Of a stretch of DNA of 64,000 nucleotides, positions 44,713 through 53,124 are shown in pieces. The stretch is taken from assembly GCA_017308235.1 (NCBI GenBank), contig JAFKFL010000015.1:62001-126000 (forward strand), written 5' to 3'. Both the position numbers and the translations under genes were made by a program. Positions within the stretch are counted from its first letter, which is position 1. Each line of letters begins with the position of its first letter. The DNA comes from Alphaproteobacteria bacterium. Its GTDB lineage: Bacteria; Pseudomonadota; Alphaproteobacteria; Reyranellales; Reyranellaceae. The notes under the pieces are model-generated. The model was given only the letters and a program-made list of their open reading frames with translations. It made no database searches and had not been told where the DNA came from.

Positions 44713-45093
44713 CTACCGCACCGTGGCCAGCTCGTCCTCGAGTTGGGCATTGGACCGTCGCGGCGTGCGGAAGTACCACCAGTTCGCCGGCGCGGTCCAT
44801 TTCTCCTTCTTGGCGGTGCCAGCACCCCAGACGCAGCGCCGGAAAGGGTGCGTATTGGCCTGGAAGAGCTTGTCGGCCTCGTCGAGCTTCAGCGCGTGAT
44901 CGCCGATCTCCTCGCGGCTGAACATCGGCAAGGCCTCGAGGATGAGCTGGCGCACGTCGACGTCGTTGCGCCAGTTGTCGAGATCGAACGTATATTCCTT
45001 GCGCTCCAGATCGGCGTTGAGCTCCGACCATTGATCGATCAGGTCACGCAGCTCGCCGACATCGGGCAGACCGGGTGGAGGCGCTGCGCTCAT
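44713..45093 (-). CDS. hypothetical protein, 126 aa, candidate immunity/partner of the upstream toxin-like gene
   Basis: No signal peptide or TM segment, so cytoplasmic. The N-terminal half is acidic and helical (DVGELRDLIDQWSELNADLE); the C-terminal half holds HPFRRCVWGAG, an NWWYFRTP segment and a basic patch. Family not recognised. Its ATG overlaps the stop of the upstream gene as ATGA, so the two are translated together. Because the upstream product looks like a barnase/colicin-type nuclease domain, an immunity role is a reasonable guess, but nothing in the sequence proves it. Confidence 0.6.
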   Translation of the reverse strand: MSAAPPPGLPDVGELRDLIDQWSELNADLERKEYTFDLDNWRNDVDVRQLILEALPMFSREEIGDHALKLDEADKLFQANTHPFRRCVWGAGTAKKEKWTAPANWWYFRTPRRSNAQLEDELATVR

Positions 45094-45548
45094 TCGCCCC
45101 GCTCGGCCTGTCGGCGGTAGTAACGCTCGCCGTCGTTGGGTTTGAAGAAGGTGCGGATGGTGCCGTCGCGATTGAAGGCGACGAAGGCGCCGGTCTGGCG
45201 GTCGAAGCGGGTGGTCACGCCGTCGCGCCGCACGGTCTCCAGCACCGGCCCGCCCACCGATGTGTCACGCAGGAGCTGCGCCTGGTGGAGATAGTCGAGC
45301 CTGGTGATGTTGCCGAACTCCGCGCCGTGCTTTCGATAGTGCTCCTCGAGCCGTTGCTCGTTGACGAAGCCGACGCCGTTGCCCCAGCTCTTGCGGTCGG
45401 CCTCGGACGTGGCGACGCTGCCCGGCGCACGCGCGAGGGCGCGCTCGTTCCCTGCGGGAAGGTGGCTCCAGTAGACGATAATCGCCGCCGCCGCCAAGAC
45501 CAACGTCAACAGACGGCGCCACGGCCATTGGCCCATGCCCGAAATCAT
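45090..45548 (-). CDS. membrane-anchored protein with a barnase/colicin-type toxin-like C-terminal domain
   Basis: About 152 aa from ATG 45548 (an ATG at 45536 is also possible). A signal-anchor helix follows RR at residues 11-12 (LLTLVLAAAAIIVYW). A linker leads to a domain at residues 61-148 with RLEEHYRKHGAEFGN (H70, H74), DYLHQAQLL, VRRDGVTTRFDRQTGAF, then DGTIRTFFKP and a YYRRQ end. This order matches the compact RNase domains at the C-termini of polymorphic toxins (BECR-type barnase/colicin families). Here the domain stands alone behind an anchor. It lies 4 bases after puuD and overlaps the next gene by ATGA. Nuclease activity is inference. Confidence 0.65.
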   Translation of the reverse strand: MISGMGQWPWRRLLTLVLAAAAIIVYWSHLPAGNERALARAPGSVATSEADRKSWGNGVGFVNEQRLEEHYRKHGAEFGNITRLDYLHQAQLLRDTSVGGPVLETVRRDGVTTRFDRQTGAFVAFNRDGTIRTFFKPNDGERYYRRQAERGE

Positions 45549-45552
45549 CCGC

Positions 45553-46743
45553 CTATTGTGCGCCGGACTTGAACCATCGCGCAATCAGGCCGCGCTCGGC
45601 GTCGGTGATGTTGGTGAGGTTGCCGGGCGGCATCACCCTGGAGGCGACCGCCTGCTGATAAATGGCCGCGGCGCGGGCGTGGATCTCATCGGGCGTTTCC
45701 AGGATCACGCCCTTGGGCGGTGCTGCGAAACCTTCTTGCGTCGGTTTGGCGGCGTGGCAGGGCGCACAGCGTTGCTGGATGACCGGCTGCACTTCGGCAA
45801 AGGCGACCGGGCCGCCGGCCATTTCCGGATCGGGGCGGGGCAGGGAAACGATTGCGGTCAGCGCCAGCACCACCAGGCCCGAGGCGAGCACCAGCGGATT
45901 GGCATTGCCCTTGTGGCGCTGCACGAACCATACGCGCACCAGCGCGCCGGCCGCCGAGATCATCACCAGCAGTACCCAGTTCCACGGATGGCCGTAGAGC
46001 CCGGCGTAGTGGTTGGCGATCATGGTGAACAGCACCGGCAGCGTGAAGTAGGTGTTGTGCACCGAGCGCTGACGGCCCATCAGGCCGAACTTGGCCTCGG
46101 GCACGCGGCCTTGCTCCTTCGCCTTCACGAGCTCGCGCTGGCCGGGGATGATCACGAAGAAGACGTTCAGCACCATGATCACGCCCAGCATGGCGCCGAA
46201 ATGGATGTAGGCGCCGCGGCCGGAGAACAGGTGGCAGAGCGCCCAGGCGGCGACGATGCAATAGAGAAAAAGCAACCCGCCCAGGATCGCGTCGTCTTCG
46301 CCCAACGCCGACCGACAGAGGAAGTCGTAGACGAGCCAGCCGCCGACCAGGAAGGCGAGGCCGATGGCGATCGCTTCCGGACGGCTGAGCGCCATCACGG
46401 CCGGGTCGATCAGCGCCACTTGCGCGCCGTAGTAGTAGACGAGGCAGAGCAGCAGGAAGCCGGTGATCAGCGTCGTGTAGGCTTCCCATTTGAACCAGTG
46501 CAGCTCGGGGGGCAGCCGTTCGGGGGCCAGTTTGAACTTTTTGGCGGTATAGAAGCCGCCGCCATGGACAGCCCAAACCTCGCCGCCGATCCCCTTGGCG
46601 GTGTCGGCCGGGTCCAGGGGGGCATGAAGATGGTTGTCCAGCCAGATGAAGTAAAAGGAGGCGCCGATCCAGGCGATGCCCACGATCATGTGGGCCCAGC
46701 GCAGAACGAGATTAAGCCAATCGATCACGAAGCCGGCATCCAT
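45553..46743 (-). CDS. puuD: urate hydroxylase PuuD-like membrane protein with cytochrome c domain
   Basis: A 396-aa protein with about eight hydrophobic segments, starting MDAGFVIDWLNLVLRWAHMI, with WIGASFYFIWLDNHL and several conserved His in FMN-free helices, then a C-terminal cytochrome c domain with CAPCH as the heme site and MPPGN as the distal Met. This is the architecture of PuuD, which oxidises urate to 5-hydroxyisourate and passes electrons to the respiratory chain. ATG 46743 is preferred over TTG 46779. It is divergent from malate synthase, with a shared 92-base promoter region, fitting glyoxylate formation from purines. Confidence 0.85.
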   Translation of the reverse strand: MDAGFVIDWLNLVLRWAHMIVGIAWIGASFYFIWLDNHLHAPLDPADTAKGIGGEVWAVHGGGFYTAKKFKLAPERLPPELHWFKWEAYTTLITGFLLLCLVYYYGAQVALIDPAVMALSRPEAIAIGLAFLVGGWLVYDFLCRSALGEDDAILGGLLFLYCIVAAWALCHLFSGRGAYIHFGAMLGVIMVLNVFFVIIPGQRELVKAKEQGRVPEAKFGLMGRQRSVHNTYFTLPVLFTMIANHYAGLYGHPWNWVLLVMISAAGALVRVWFVQRHKGNANPLVLASGLVVLALTAIVSLPRPDPEMAGGPVAFAEVQPVIQQRCAPCHAAKPTQEGFAAPPKGVILETPDEIHARAAAIYQQAVASRVMPPGNLTNITDAERGLIARWFKSGAQ

Positions 46744-46835
46744 TCCTCTTTCGTACCGCCTTGCCCGGTAGCCCCTCAAGGCGGTAAATCGCCCTTCACT
46801 TTCTCAATCTCGGGATATTTTAAGGGGAACCGACC

Positions 46836-48452
46836 ATGGCATTGGACCTTCCGGAAGGCGTCGCGATCGATGGGGCAATCGAGCCCGGCTTCGAGAAGGT
46901 GCTGACGAAGGAAGCCCTGGCGTTCGTCGCCGACTTGCAGCGTCGGTTCAACGGCCGCCGCGAGGAGCTCCTGGCGGCCCGGGTTGAGCGGCAGAAGCGG
47001 TTGGACGCCGGCGAAAAACCCGATTTCCTGAAGGAGACGGCCAAGATCCGCGAGAGCGACTGGACGGTGGCGCCGTTGCCCAAGGACATCCTCGACCGCC
47101 GCGTCGAGATCACCGGCCCCGTCGACCGCAAGATGATCATCAATGCGCTGAACTGCGGCGCCAATGTCTTCATGGCCGACTTCGAGGATGCGAGCACGCC
47201 TTCCTGGACCAATATGGTCGAGGGCCAGTTCAACCTCAGGGACGCCGTCCGCCGCCAGATCGACTATGTCGATCCGCAAAGCCAGAAAGCCTACAAGCTG
47301 AACGACAAGACGGCGGTGCTGTTTGTGCGGCCGCGCGGCTGGCATCTGCCCGAGAAGCACATGACCGTCGACGGCAAGCCGATGTCGGGCTCGCTGTTCG
47401 ATTTCGGCCTTTTCTTCTTCCATAACGCCAAGGAAGCGCTGGCGCACGGCACCGGGCCCTACTTCTACCTCCCCAAGATGGAAAGCCATCTCGAGGCACG
47501 GCTATGGAACGACGTGTTCGTCCATGCGCAGAACGTGCTCGGTGTGCCACAGAAGTCGATCAAGGCAACGGTGCTGATCGAGACCATCCTCGCCACCTTC
47601 GAGATGGACGAGATCCTGTGGGAGTTGAAGGACCACTCCGCCGGCCTCAATTGCGGCCGCTGGGACTACATCTTCTCCTTCATCAAGAAGTTCCGCGAGC
47701 AGGATTGGGCGGTGTTGCCCGACCGCGCGCAGGTGACGATGACCGCGCACTTCCTGCGCACCTACAGCCAGCTTCTGATCAAGACCTGCCATCGCCGTGA
47801 AGTGCATGCGATGGGCGGCATGGCGGCACAGATCCCGATCAAGAACGACGCCGCCGCCAACGAGGTCGCCATGGATCGCGTGCGTGCCGACAAGAAGCGC
47901 GAAGCGGGCGACGGCCACGACGGTACCTGGGTCGCCCATCCCGGCCTGGTCGCGATCGCCAAGGCGGAGTTCGACGCGGTGATGAAGGAGCCCAACCAGA
48001 TCGCCCGCAAGCGGCAGGATGTCCATGTCGGTGCCGCCGACCTGGTCGCGATGCCCGATGGCACCAAGACCGAGGCGGGGCTGCGGCAAAACGTGGCGGT
48101 CGGCATCGGTTATGTCGAGGCGTGGCTGCGCGGCATTGGCTGCGTGCCGCTGTTCAACCTGATGGAGGATGCCGCCACCGCCGAGATCAGCCGCGCGCAG
48201 GTCTGGCAGTGGGTGCGTCACGGCCAGAAACTCAACGATGGCCGGCTGATCACCAAGGAGTTCGTGCGCCAGATCGTGCACGAGGAGAACGACAAGGTGA
48301 AGGCGCAGATCGGCGAAGCGGCCTATGCCAAGGCCCGCTACGAGGATGCGGCCCAGCTCATGATCGACCTGGTCGAGCAGCCGCAGTTCTACGAGTTCCT
48401 GACGCTGCCCGCCTACGACCGCATCATCGCCGACGAAAAGAAGGCGGCATAG
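46836..48452 (+). CDS. aceB: malate synthase A
   Basis: A 538-aa enzyme, close to the usual length of malate synthase A (about 530). NVFMADFEDASTPSWTNMVE, RPRGWHLPEKHM, KATVLIETILATFEMDEILW, NCGRWDYIFSFIK and QIPIKND are hallmark segments, including the catalytic Arg and Asp region. It condenses glyoxylate with acetyl-CoA to malate and CoA in the glyoxylate shunt. No isocitrate lyase gene is in the window, so glyoxylate may come from purines or oxalate here. ATG 46836 has AAGGGGA upstream. Confidence 0.95.
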   Translation: MALDLPEGVAIDGAIEPGFEKVLTKEALAFVADLQRRFNGRREELLAARVERQKRLDAGEKPDFLKETAKIRESDWTVAPLPKDILDRRVEITGPVDRKMIINALNCGANVFMADFEDASTPSWTNMVEGQFNLRDAVRRQIDYVDPQSQKAYKLNDKTAVLFVRPRGWHLPEKHMTVDGKPMSGSLFDFGLFFFHNAKEALAHGTGPYFYLPKMESHLEARLWNDVFVHAQNVLGVPQKSIKATVLIETILATFEMDEILWELKDHSAGLNCGRWDYIFSFIKKFREQDWAVLPDRAQVTMTAHFLRTYSQLLIKTCHRREVHAMGGMAAQIPIKNDAAANEVAMDRVRADKKREAGDGHDGTWVAHPGLVAIAKAEFDAVMKEPNQIARKRQDVHVGAADLVAMPDGTKTEAGLRQNVAVGIGYVEAWLRGIGCVPLFNLMEDAATAEISRAQVWQWVRHGQKLNDGRLITKEFVRQIVHEENDKVKAQIGEAAYAKARYEDAAQLMIDLVEQPQFYEFLTLPAYDRIIADEKKAA

Positions 48453-48463
48453 AATACTTTTTG

Positions 48464-48643
48464 CCTCCCCTTCGCGGAGCCCGCGAAGGGGAGGTGCCCT
48501 CGTCTTACGAGGGCGGAGGGGTCATGGGTGGACTGACACCGTGACCCATGACCCCTCCGTCGCCTCAGCCGCTTTCGCCGCTCAGGCGGCGAAACGGCGA
48601 GACGGCGACACCTCCCCTCGGCGGAGCCCGCCAAGGGGAGGAG
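48464..48643. repeat. mosaic of nested palindromes (family B)
   Basis: Starts 12 bases after aceB. It includes a perfect 14-bp stem with 3-base loop (48464-48494), GCCCTCGT/ACGAGGGC (48496-48514), a 16-bp stem GGAGGGGTCATGGGT-type with 14-base loop (48514-48559), a partial GC palindrome (48568-48600) and a second CCTCCCC-type stem (48611-48642) echoing the first. The whole resembles composite intergenic repeats seen in alphaproteobacteria. It may end aceB transcription. Confidence 0.75.
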
Positions 48644-48670
48644 TGTGAAACAGAAGAGGGCAAACAGACC

Positions 48671-50203
48671 ATGATTCAGGCTGTCTACGACATCACCTCA
48701 TCGGGCAAACCCGACGCACCGGCAGTGGGCGCTCCCGGCCGGCCATGGCTCACCTTCGCAGGCCTGAAGAAGCTCACGGACGACACGCTTGCGACCTTGA
48801 ACGGTGTCGGCATCGGCCGCGGCGATCGTGTGGCGATGGTCTCGCCCAATGGGCCGGAAGCCGCGACGTCGTTCGTGGCGGTCGCCTCGGGCACGACGTC
48901 GGCGCCGCTCAATCCCGCCTATCGCGCCGACGAGTTCCAGTTCTATCTCGATGACCTGAAGCCCGAGGCCGTGATCGTGCAGAAGGGCGTGGAGAGCCCG
49001 GTGCGCGCCGTGGCGCAAAAGCTCGGCGTGCCGATCATCGACCTGGTGCTGACGGAGGGCGCACCCGCCGGCGTCTTCACGCTCGACGTATCGGCGCTCA
49101 AGCCGGCCAAGGCCGGCAAGCCCGGCGTCTCGTCCAACGGCGAGATCGCGTTGGTGCTGCATACCTCGGGTACGACGGCGCGGCCCAAGATCGTGCCGCT
49201 CGCGACCGCCAACCTCGCGGCCTCGGCACGGCATATCGGCGCCACGCTCGCGCTGACGCCGACCGATCGCTGCCTCAACATCATGCCATTGTTCCATATC
49301 CATGGCTTGATCGCGGCGACGCTCTCCTCGCTCGCGGCGGGCGCGTCGGTCTCGTGCTCGCCGGGCTTCAATGCGCTGCGCTTCTTCGCCTGGCTCGAGG
49401 AGGTGAAGCCCACCTGGTACACGGCCGTGCCGACCATGCATCAGGCGATCCTGGGCCGACTGCGCGGTAATGCCGAAGCGGCGAAGGCTGCGAAGCTGCG
49501 CTTCATCCGCTCCTCCTCGTCGTCGCTGCCGCCGCAGGTCATGGCGGAGCTGGAAGCGGCGTTCGATTGTCCGGTGATCGAGGCCTACGGCATGACCGAG
49601 GCCAGCCATCAGATGGCGTCGAATGCCCTGCCGCCGGGCAAGCGCAAGGCCGGCGCGGTCGGCATGGCGGCCGGTCCCAAGATCTCGATCATGGACGATG
49701 CCGGCAACCTCCTGGCGCAGGGCCAGACCGGCGAGGTCGTGATCCAGGGGCCGAACGTCACCGCGGGTTACGACAACAATCCCGACGCCAACGCCAAGGC
49801 CTTCACCAACGGCTGGTTCCGCACCGGCGATCAGGGCTACTTCGACGAGGACGGTTACCTGTTCCTCAACGGCCGTCTGAAGGAGATCATCAACCGGGGC
49901 GGCGAGAAGATCAGCCCGATCGAGATCGACGTCATCCTGATGGACCATCCATCGGTCGAACAGTGCCTGACCTTCGCCATCCCCCATGCCAAGCTCGGCG
50001 AGGAGGTGGGTGCGGTCGTGGTGCTGCGCTCGGGCGCCGAATGCACCGAGCGCGAGCTGCGCGACTTCGTGGCCGCTCGCGCCGCCGACTTCAAGGTGCC
50101 GCGCAAGGTCCTGTTCGTGAACGAGATCCCCAAGGGCGCCACCGGCAAGCTGCAGCGCATCGGCCTCGCGGCCAAGCTCGGCCTCGCGGAGACGACGGCG
50201 TGA
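48671..50203 (+). CDS. AMP-binding acyl-CoA ligase, oxalyl-CoA synthetase-like
   Basis: A 510-aa ANL enzyme. LVLHTSGTTARPK is the P-loop, then YGMTEASHQMASNALPPGKR, GWFRTGDQGYFDEDGYLFL and GKLQR with the catalytic Lys. The EASHQMASNALPPG stretch is the pattern I associate with oxalyl-CoA synthetases (Pcs60/AAE3 type) rather than long-chain fatty acid ligases, so oxalate is a candidate substrate. ATG 48671 begins MIQAVYDITS, directly after the repeat and a GAGGG; the upstream frame runs through repeat DNA. Next to malate synthase, it fits C2-acid metabolism. Confidence 0.85.
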   Translation: MIQAVYDITSSGKPDAPAVGAPGRPWLTFAGLKKLTDDTLATLNGVGIGRGDRVAMVSPNGPEAATSFVAVASGTTSAPLNPAYRADEFQFYLDDLKPEAVIVQKGVESPVRAVAQKLGVPIIDLVLTEGAPAGVFTLDVSALKPAKAGKPGVSSNGEIALVLHTSGTTARPKIVPLATANLAASARHIGATLALTPTDRCLNIMPLFHIHGLIAATLSSLAAGASVSCSPGFNALRFFAWLEEVKPTWYTAVPTMHQAILGRLRGNAEAAKAAKLRFIRSSSSSLPPQVMAELEAAFDCPVIEAYGMTEASHQMASNALPPGKRKAGAVGMAAGPKISIMDDAGNLLAQGQTGEVVIQGPNVTAGYDNNPDANAKAFTNGWFRTGDQGYFDEDGYLFLNGRLKEIINRGGEKISPIEIDVILMDHPSVEQCLTFAIPHAKLGEEVGAVVVLRSGAECTERELRDFVAARAADFKVPRKVLFVNEIPKGATGKLQRIGLAAKLGLAETTA

Positions 50204-50213
50204 GAGAAGGGAC

Positions 50214-51191
50214 GTGACCTCGATCTGCGTCTTCGGTGCAGGTGCGATCGGCGGCCTGATGGCCGCGAAGCTTGAGATGGCCGGCATACCTGTGACAGTC
50301 ATCGCTCGTGGCCCGCATTACGAGGCGATGCGTGCCAAGGGGCTCGTGCTGCATAGCGAGAGCCAGAAGACTGTCATCAGGCCGCGCGTCGAGACCGACC
50401 CGAAATATGTCGGGCCGCAGGACTATCTGGTGCTGACGCTCAAGGCGCATTCACTGGTGCCGGCGATGGCCCAGCTCAAGCCATTGATCGGCCCGACCAC
50501 CACCATCGTCGCCGCAATTAACGGCGTACCCTGGTGGTACACCTACAAGCTCGGCGGCGAGTTCGAGGGGCGGCGCGTCGAGGCGGTCGATCCGGCGGGC
50601 GTCGTGTCGGCGGGTCTGCCGCCGGAGCAGACGCTAGGCTGCATCGTTTATCCCGCGGCCGATGTCGTGGAGCACGGCGTGATCAGTCACACCTACGGCG
50701 ATCGGTTCACGCTCGGAGAGCCCGACGGCAGCCGCAGCGAGCGGGCAGGCAAGCTCTCCGAGCTTTTGATCAAGGCCGGCCTCAAGGCGCCGGTGCGGCC
50801 ACGCCTGCGCGACGAGCTCTGGGTCAAGCTGTGGGGCAACATGGCGTTCAATCCGGTGAGCGCGCTCACCGGCGCCACGCTCGACCGCGTGCTGGCTGAC
50901 CCAGGCACGCACGCCGTCTGCCGCGCCCTGATGGTCGAGGGCCAGGCGGTGGCCGAGAAGCTCGGCGTCAGGTTCGCGATCAATGTCGACAAGCGGCTGG
51001 CGGGCGGTGCCGAGGTGGGTGCCCACAAGACCTCGATGCTGCAGGATCTCGAGCGCGGCCGGCCGCTCGAGATCGAGGCGTTGCTGGGCGCTGTCGTGGA
51101 AATGGCGGACTGGGTCGGCCGCGACATGCCGATCGGGCGTTCGATCCTTGCTCTGGTGCGCCAACGGGCAGAAACGCGCGGCCATGGCTGA
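50214..51191 (+). CDS. ketopantoate reductase family protein (2-dehydropantoate 2-reductase-like)
   Basis: A 325-aa NADPH-dependent reductase. The N-terminal ICVFGAGAIGGLMAAKLE is the Rossmann motif, with a late LWVKLWGNMAFNPVSALTGATL and KTSMLQDLERGRPLEIEALLG motif typical of PanE/ApbA proteins. PanE reduces ketopantoate in pantothenate synthesis, but family members act on other 2-keto acids, and the location beside a CoA ligase suggests such a role. GTG 50214 follows AGAAGG. The 3' end overlaps the GNAT gene by 8 bases. Confidence 0.87.
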   Translation: MTSICVFGAGAIGGLMAAKLEMAGIPVTVIARGPHYEAMRAKGLVLHSESQKTVIRPRVETDPKYVGPQDYLVLTLKAHSLVPAMAQLKPLIGPTTTIVAAINGVPWWYTYKLGGEFEGRRVEAVDPAGVVSAGLPPEQTLGCIVYPAADVVEHGVISHTYGDRFTLGEPDGSRSERAGKLSELLIKAGLKAPVRPRLRDELWVKLWGNMAFNPVSALTGATLDRVLADPGTHAVCRALMVEGQAVAEKLGVRFAINVDKRLAGGAEVGAHKTSMLQDLERGRPLEIEALLGAVVEMADWVGRDMPIGRSILALVRQRAETRGHG

Positions 51192-51603
51192 CCTGGAGAT
51201 CGTCTTTTCCCAGGAAGGCGGCAGTGCCGCCCAGTTCGTGCGCGAACATCTCGACATCTTCAATGTCGGCGCCACCGGCGTCTCCGCTTTCTATCCGGTG
51301 AATTTCTTCCTGAAGAGTGCCCGGGACGAGATCATGGGCGGCCTGCTCGGCAGCATCTGGGGCGGCTGGCTGCACATCACCTATCTCTGGGTCGACGAAG
51401 CCGAGCGGGGCAATCGCTGGGCGACCCGGCTGATGGACCGGGCCGAGGCTTATGCACGCGAGCGCGGCTGCCATTCGGTGACGCTCGACACGCATTCCTT
51501 CCAGGCCCGGCCGTTCTATGAGAGGCGCGGCTACGAGGTTTTCGGCACGCTCGACGATTTCCCCAAGGGCCATAAGAAGTTCTTCCTGCAAAAGAGGCTC
51601 TGA
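51184..51603 (+). CDS. GNAT family N-acetyltransferase
   Basis: A 139-aa GNAT fold. The acetyl-CoA pyrophosphate loop reads DEAERGNRWATRLMDRAEAYA (a loose form of the Q/RxxGxG/A motif) and ARPFYERRGYEVFG is the C-terminal motif. The N-terminal half has SARDEIMGGLLGSIWGG. Substrate unknown. The ATG overlaps the end of the ketopantoate-reductase-like gene, so coupled translation is likely. Confidence 0.85.
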   Translation: MADLEIVFSQEGGSAAQFVREHLDIFNVGATGVSAFYPVNFFLKSARDEIMGGLLGSIWGGWLHITYLWVDEAERGNRWATRLMDRAEAYARERGCHSVTLDTHSFQARPFYERRGYEVFGTLDDFPKGHKKFFLQKRL

Positions 51604-51720
51604 AAGAGGAGCTTTGCTGCCGAGGCCCGCACGTCGAGCAGTCGCGCCTGCGGGCTCATGTGCTAGTATCGGATCGCGTCCGACGACATTGTCATCGACC
51701 TGACGAAAGGGAGGTGCGTT

Positions 51721-53112
51721 ATGGCGACATGGACCCCTGATCCCAGTTTCTATCCGTCTCCGCGCATGGCGATGAAAGCGCCGGCCGAAACCTTGGCCTA
51801 CGTTGCGGCCTTCGATCCGCAACGCGCCCAACCGGATGCGATCGCCGTCGTCGATGTCGATCCGCGCTCGCCCGGCTATTCGACGATCGTGGGCAATACA
51901 GCCATGCCCAACGTCGGCGACGAGTTGCATCATTTCGGCTGGAACGCCTGCTCGTCCTGCCTTTGTCCCAACGCGCCGCATCCTCACAGCGAGCGGCGTT
52001 ACCTGATCGTGCCGGGCCTGCGGTCGTCACGCATCCACGTCCTCGACACCAAGACCGATCCGCGCAAGCCCGCCATCGTCAAGGTGATCGAGCCGGCCGA
52101 GGTTGCGGAGCGGGCAGGCTACACGCGGCCCCACACCGTGCACTGCGGCCCCGAGGGCATCTATGTCGCCGCGCTCGGCAATCGCGAGGGCAAGGGGCCG
52201 GGCGGCATCTTCCTGATGGATCATGAAACCTTCGAGGTGCGCGGCCAGTGGGAGATGGATCGCGGCCCGCAGCATTTCGCCTACGACGCCTGGTGGCATC
52301 TCGGCCACGACACGATGGTGACCAGCGAATGGGGCACGCCCGACACCTTCGAGAACGGCCTCATTCCAGAGATCCTGCTCGGGGCGAAGTACGGACGGCG
52401 CCTGCACTTCTGGGACCTGCACAAGCGCAAGCATCTGCAGACCATCGATTTCGGCGACAAGCACCAGCTCGTCTTCGAGCTCCGGCCGGCGCACGATCCG
52501 ACCAAGGCGTACGGCTTCGTCAACTGCGTCCTTAGCCTGGAGAATCTCTCGTCGTCGATCTGGACCTGGTATCGCGACGGCGACAAGTGGGCGGTCAGGA
52601 AGATCATCGAGATCCCGGCCGAGCCGGCGCATGAGGACCAGCTGCCGCCAGTGCTGAAAGGCTTCAAGGCCTGCCCGCCGCTGGTCACCGACATCGATCT
52701 CTCGATGGACGACAGGTTCCTGTACGTCGCCTGCTGGGGCACCGGCGACCTGCAGCAATACGACGTCTCCGACCCGTTCAATCCCAAGCTGACCGGCAAG
52801 GTGCGGATCGGCGGCATCGTCGCTCAAGCCGCTCATCCGTCGGGAACGGGGCCGCTCAACGGCGGGCCGCAGATGGTCGAGATCAGCCGCGACGGTCGGC
52901 GCATCTACTTCACCAACTCGCTCTACGGTGCGATCGATCCGCAATTCTATCCCGACGGCATCGACGGTTGGATGGTGAAGCTCGACGCCGCACCATCCGG
53001 CGGTATCGCGTTCGATCCGAAATTCTTCGTCAAATGGCCCAAGTCGCATCGCCCGCACCAGGTCCGGCTCGAAGGCGGTGACTGTTCGTCCGACTCCTAC
53101 TGCTATCCCTAG
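51721..53112 (+). CDS. selenium-binding protein SBP56 family (methanethiol oxidase-like)
   Basis: A 463-aa beta-propeller protein. The cysteine motif NACSSCLCPN, then RYLIVPGLRSSRIHVLDTK, PHTVHCGPEGIYV and DRFLYVACWGTGDLQQYDVSDP are hallmark segments. Bacterial homologues (MtoX) oxidise methanethiol to formaldehyde, H2S and H2O2 and are copper enzymes; human SELENBP1 is related. Conserved His ligands (HHFGWN, HFAYD, HRPHQV) are present. No signal peptide is visible; some MtoX proteins are exported, so location is uncertain. A membrane protein with HGLNP motif follows 12 bases later. Confidence 0.88.
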   Translation: MATWTPDPSFYPSPRMAMKAPAETLAYVAAFDPQRAQPDAIAVVDVDPRSPGYSTIVGNTAMPNVGDELHHFGWNACSSCLCPNAPHPHSERRYLIVPGLRSSRIHVLDTKTDPRKPAIVKVIEPAEVAERAGYTRPHTVHCGPEGIYVAALGNREGKGPGGIFLMDHETFEVRGQWEMDRGPQHFAYDAWWHLGHDTMVTSEWGTPDTFENGLIPEILLGAKYGRRLHFWDLHKRKHLQTIDFGDKHQLVFELRPAHDPTKAYGFVNCVLSLENLSSSIWTWYRDGDKWAVRKIIEIPAEPAHEDQLPPVLKGFKACPPLVTDIDLSMDDRFLYVACWGTGDLQQYDVSDPFNPKLTGKVRIGGIVAQAAHPSGTGPLNGGPQMVEISRDGRRIYFTNSLYGAIDPQFYPDGIDGWMVKLDAAPSGGIAFDPKFFVKWPKSHRPHQVRLEGGDCSSDSYCYP

Positions 53113-53124
53113 ACGCCGCCGATC

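Noticed and set aside
48698-50302. Minus-strand open frame opposite the acyl-CoA ligase
   Set aside because: Antisense to a complete ANL enzyme, with repetitive Arg/Asp/His content typical of shadow frames in GC-rich DNA.
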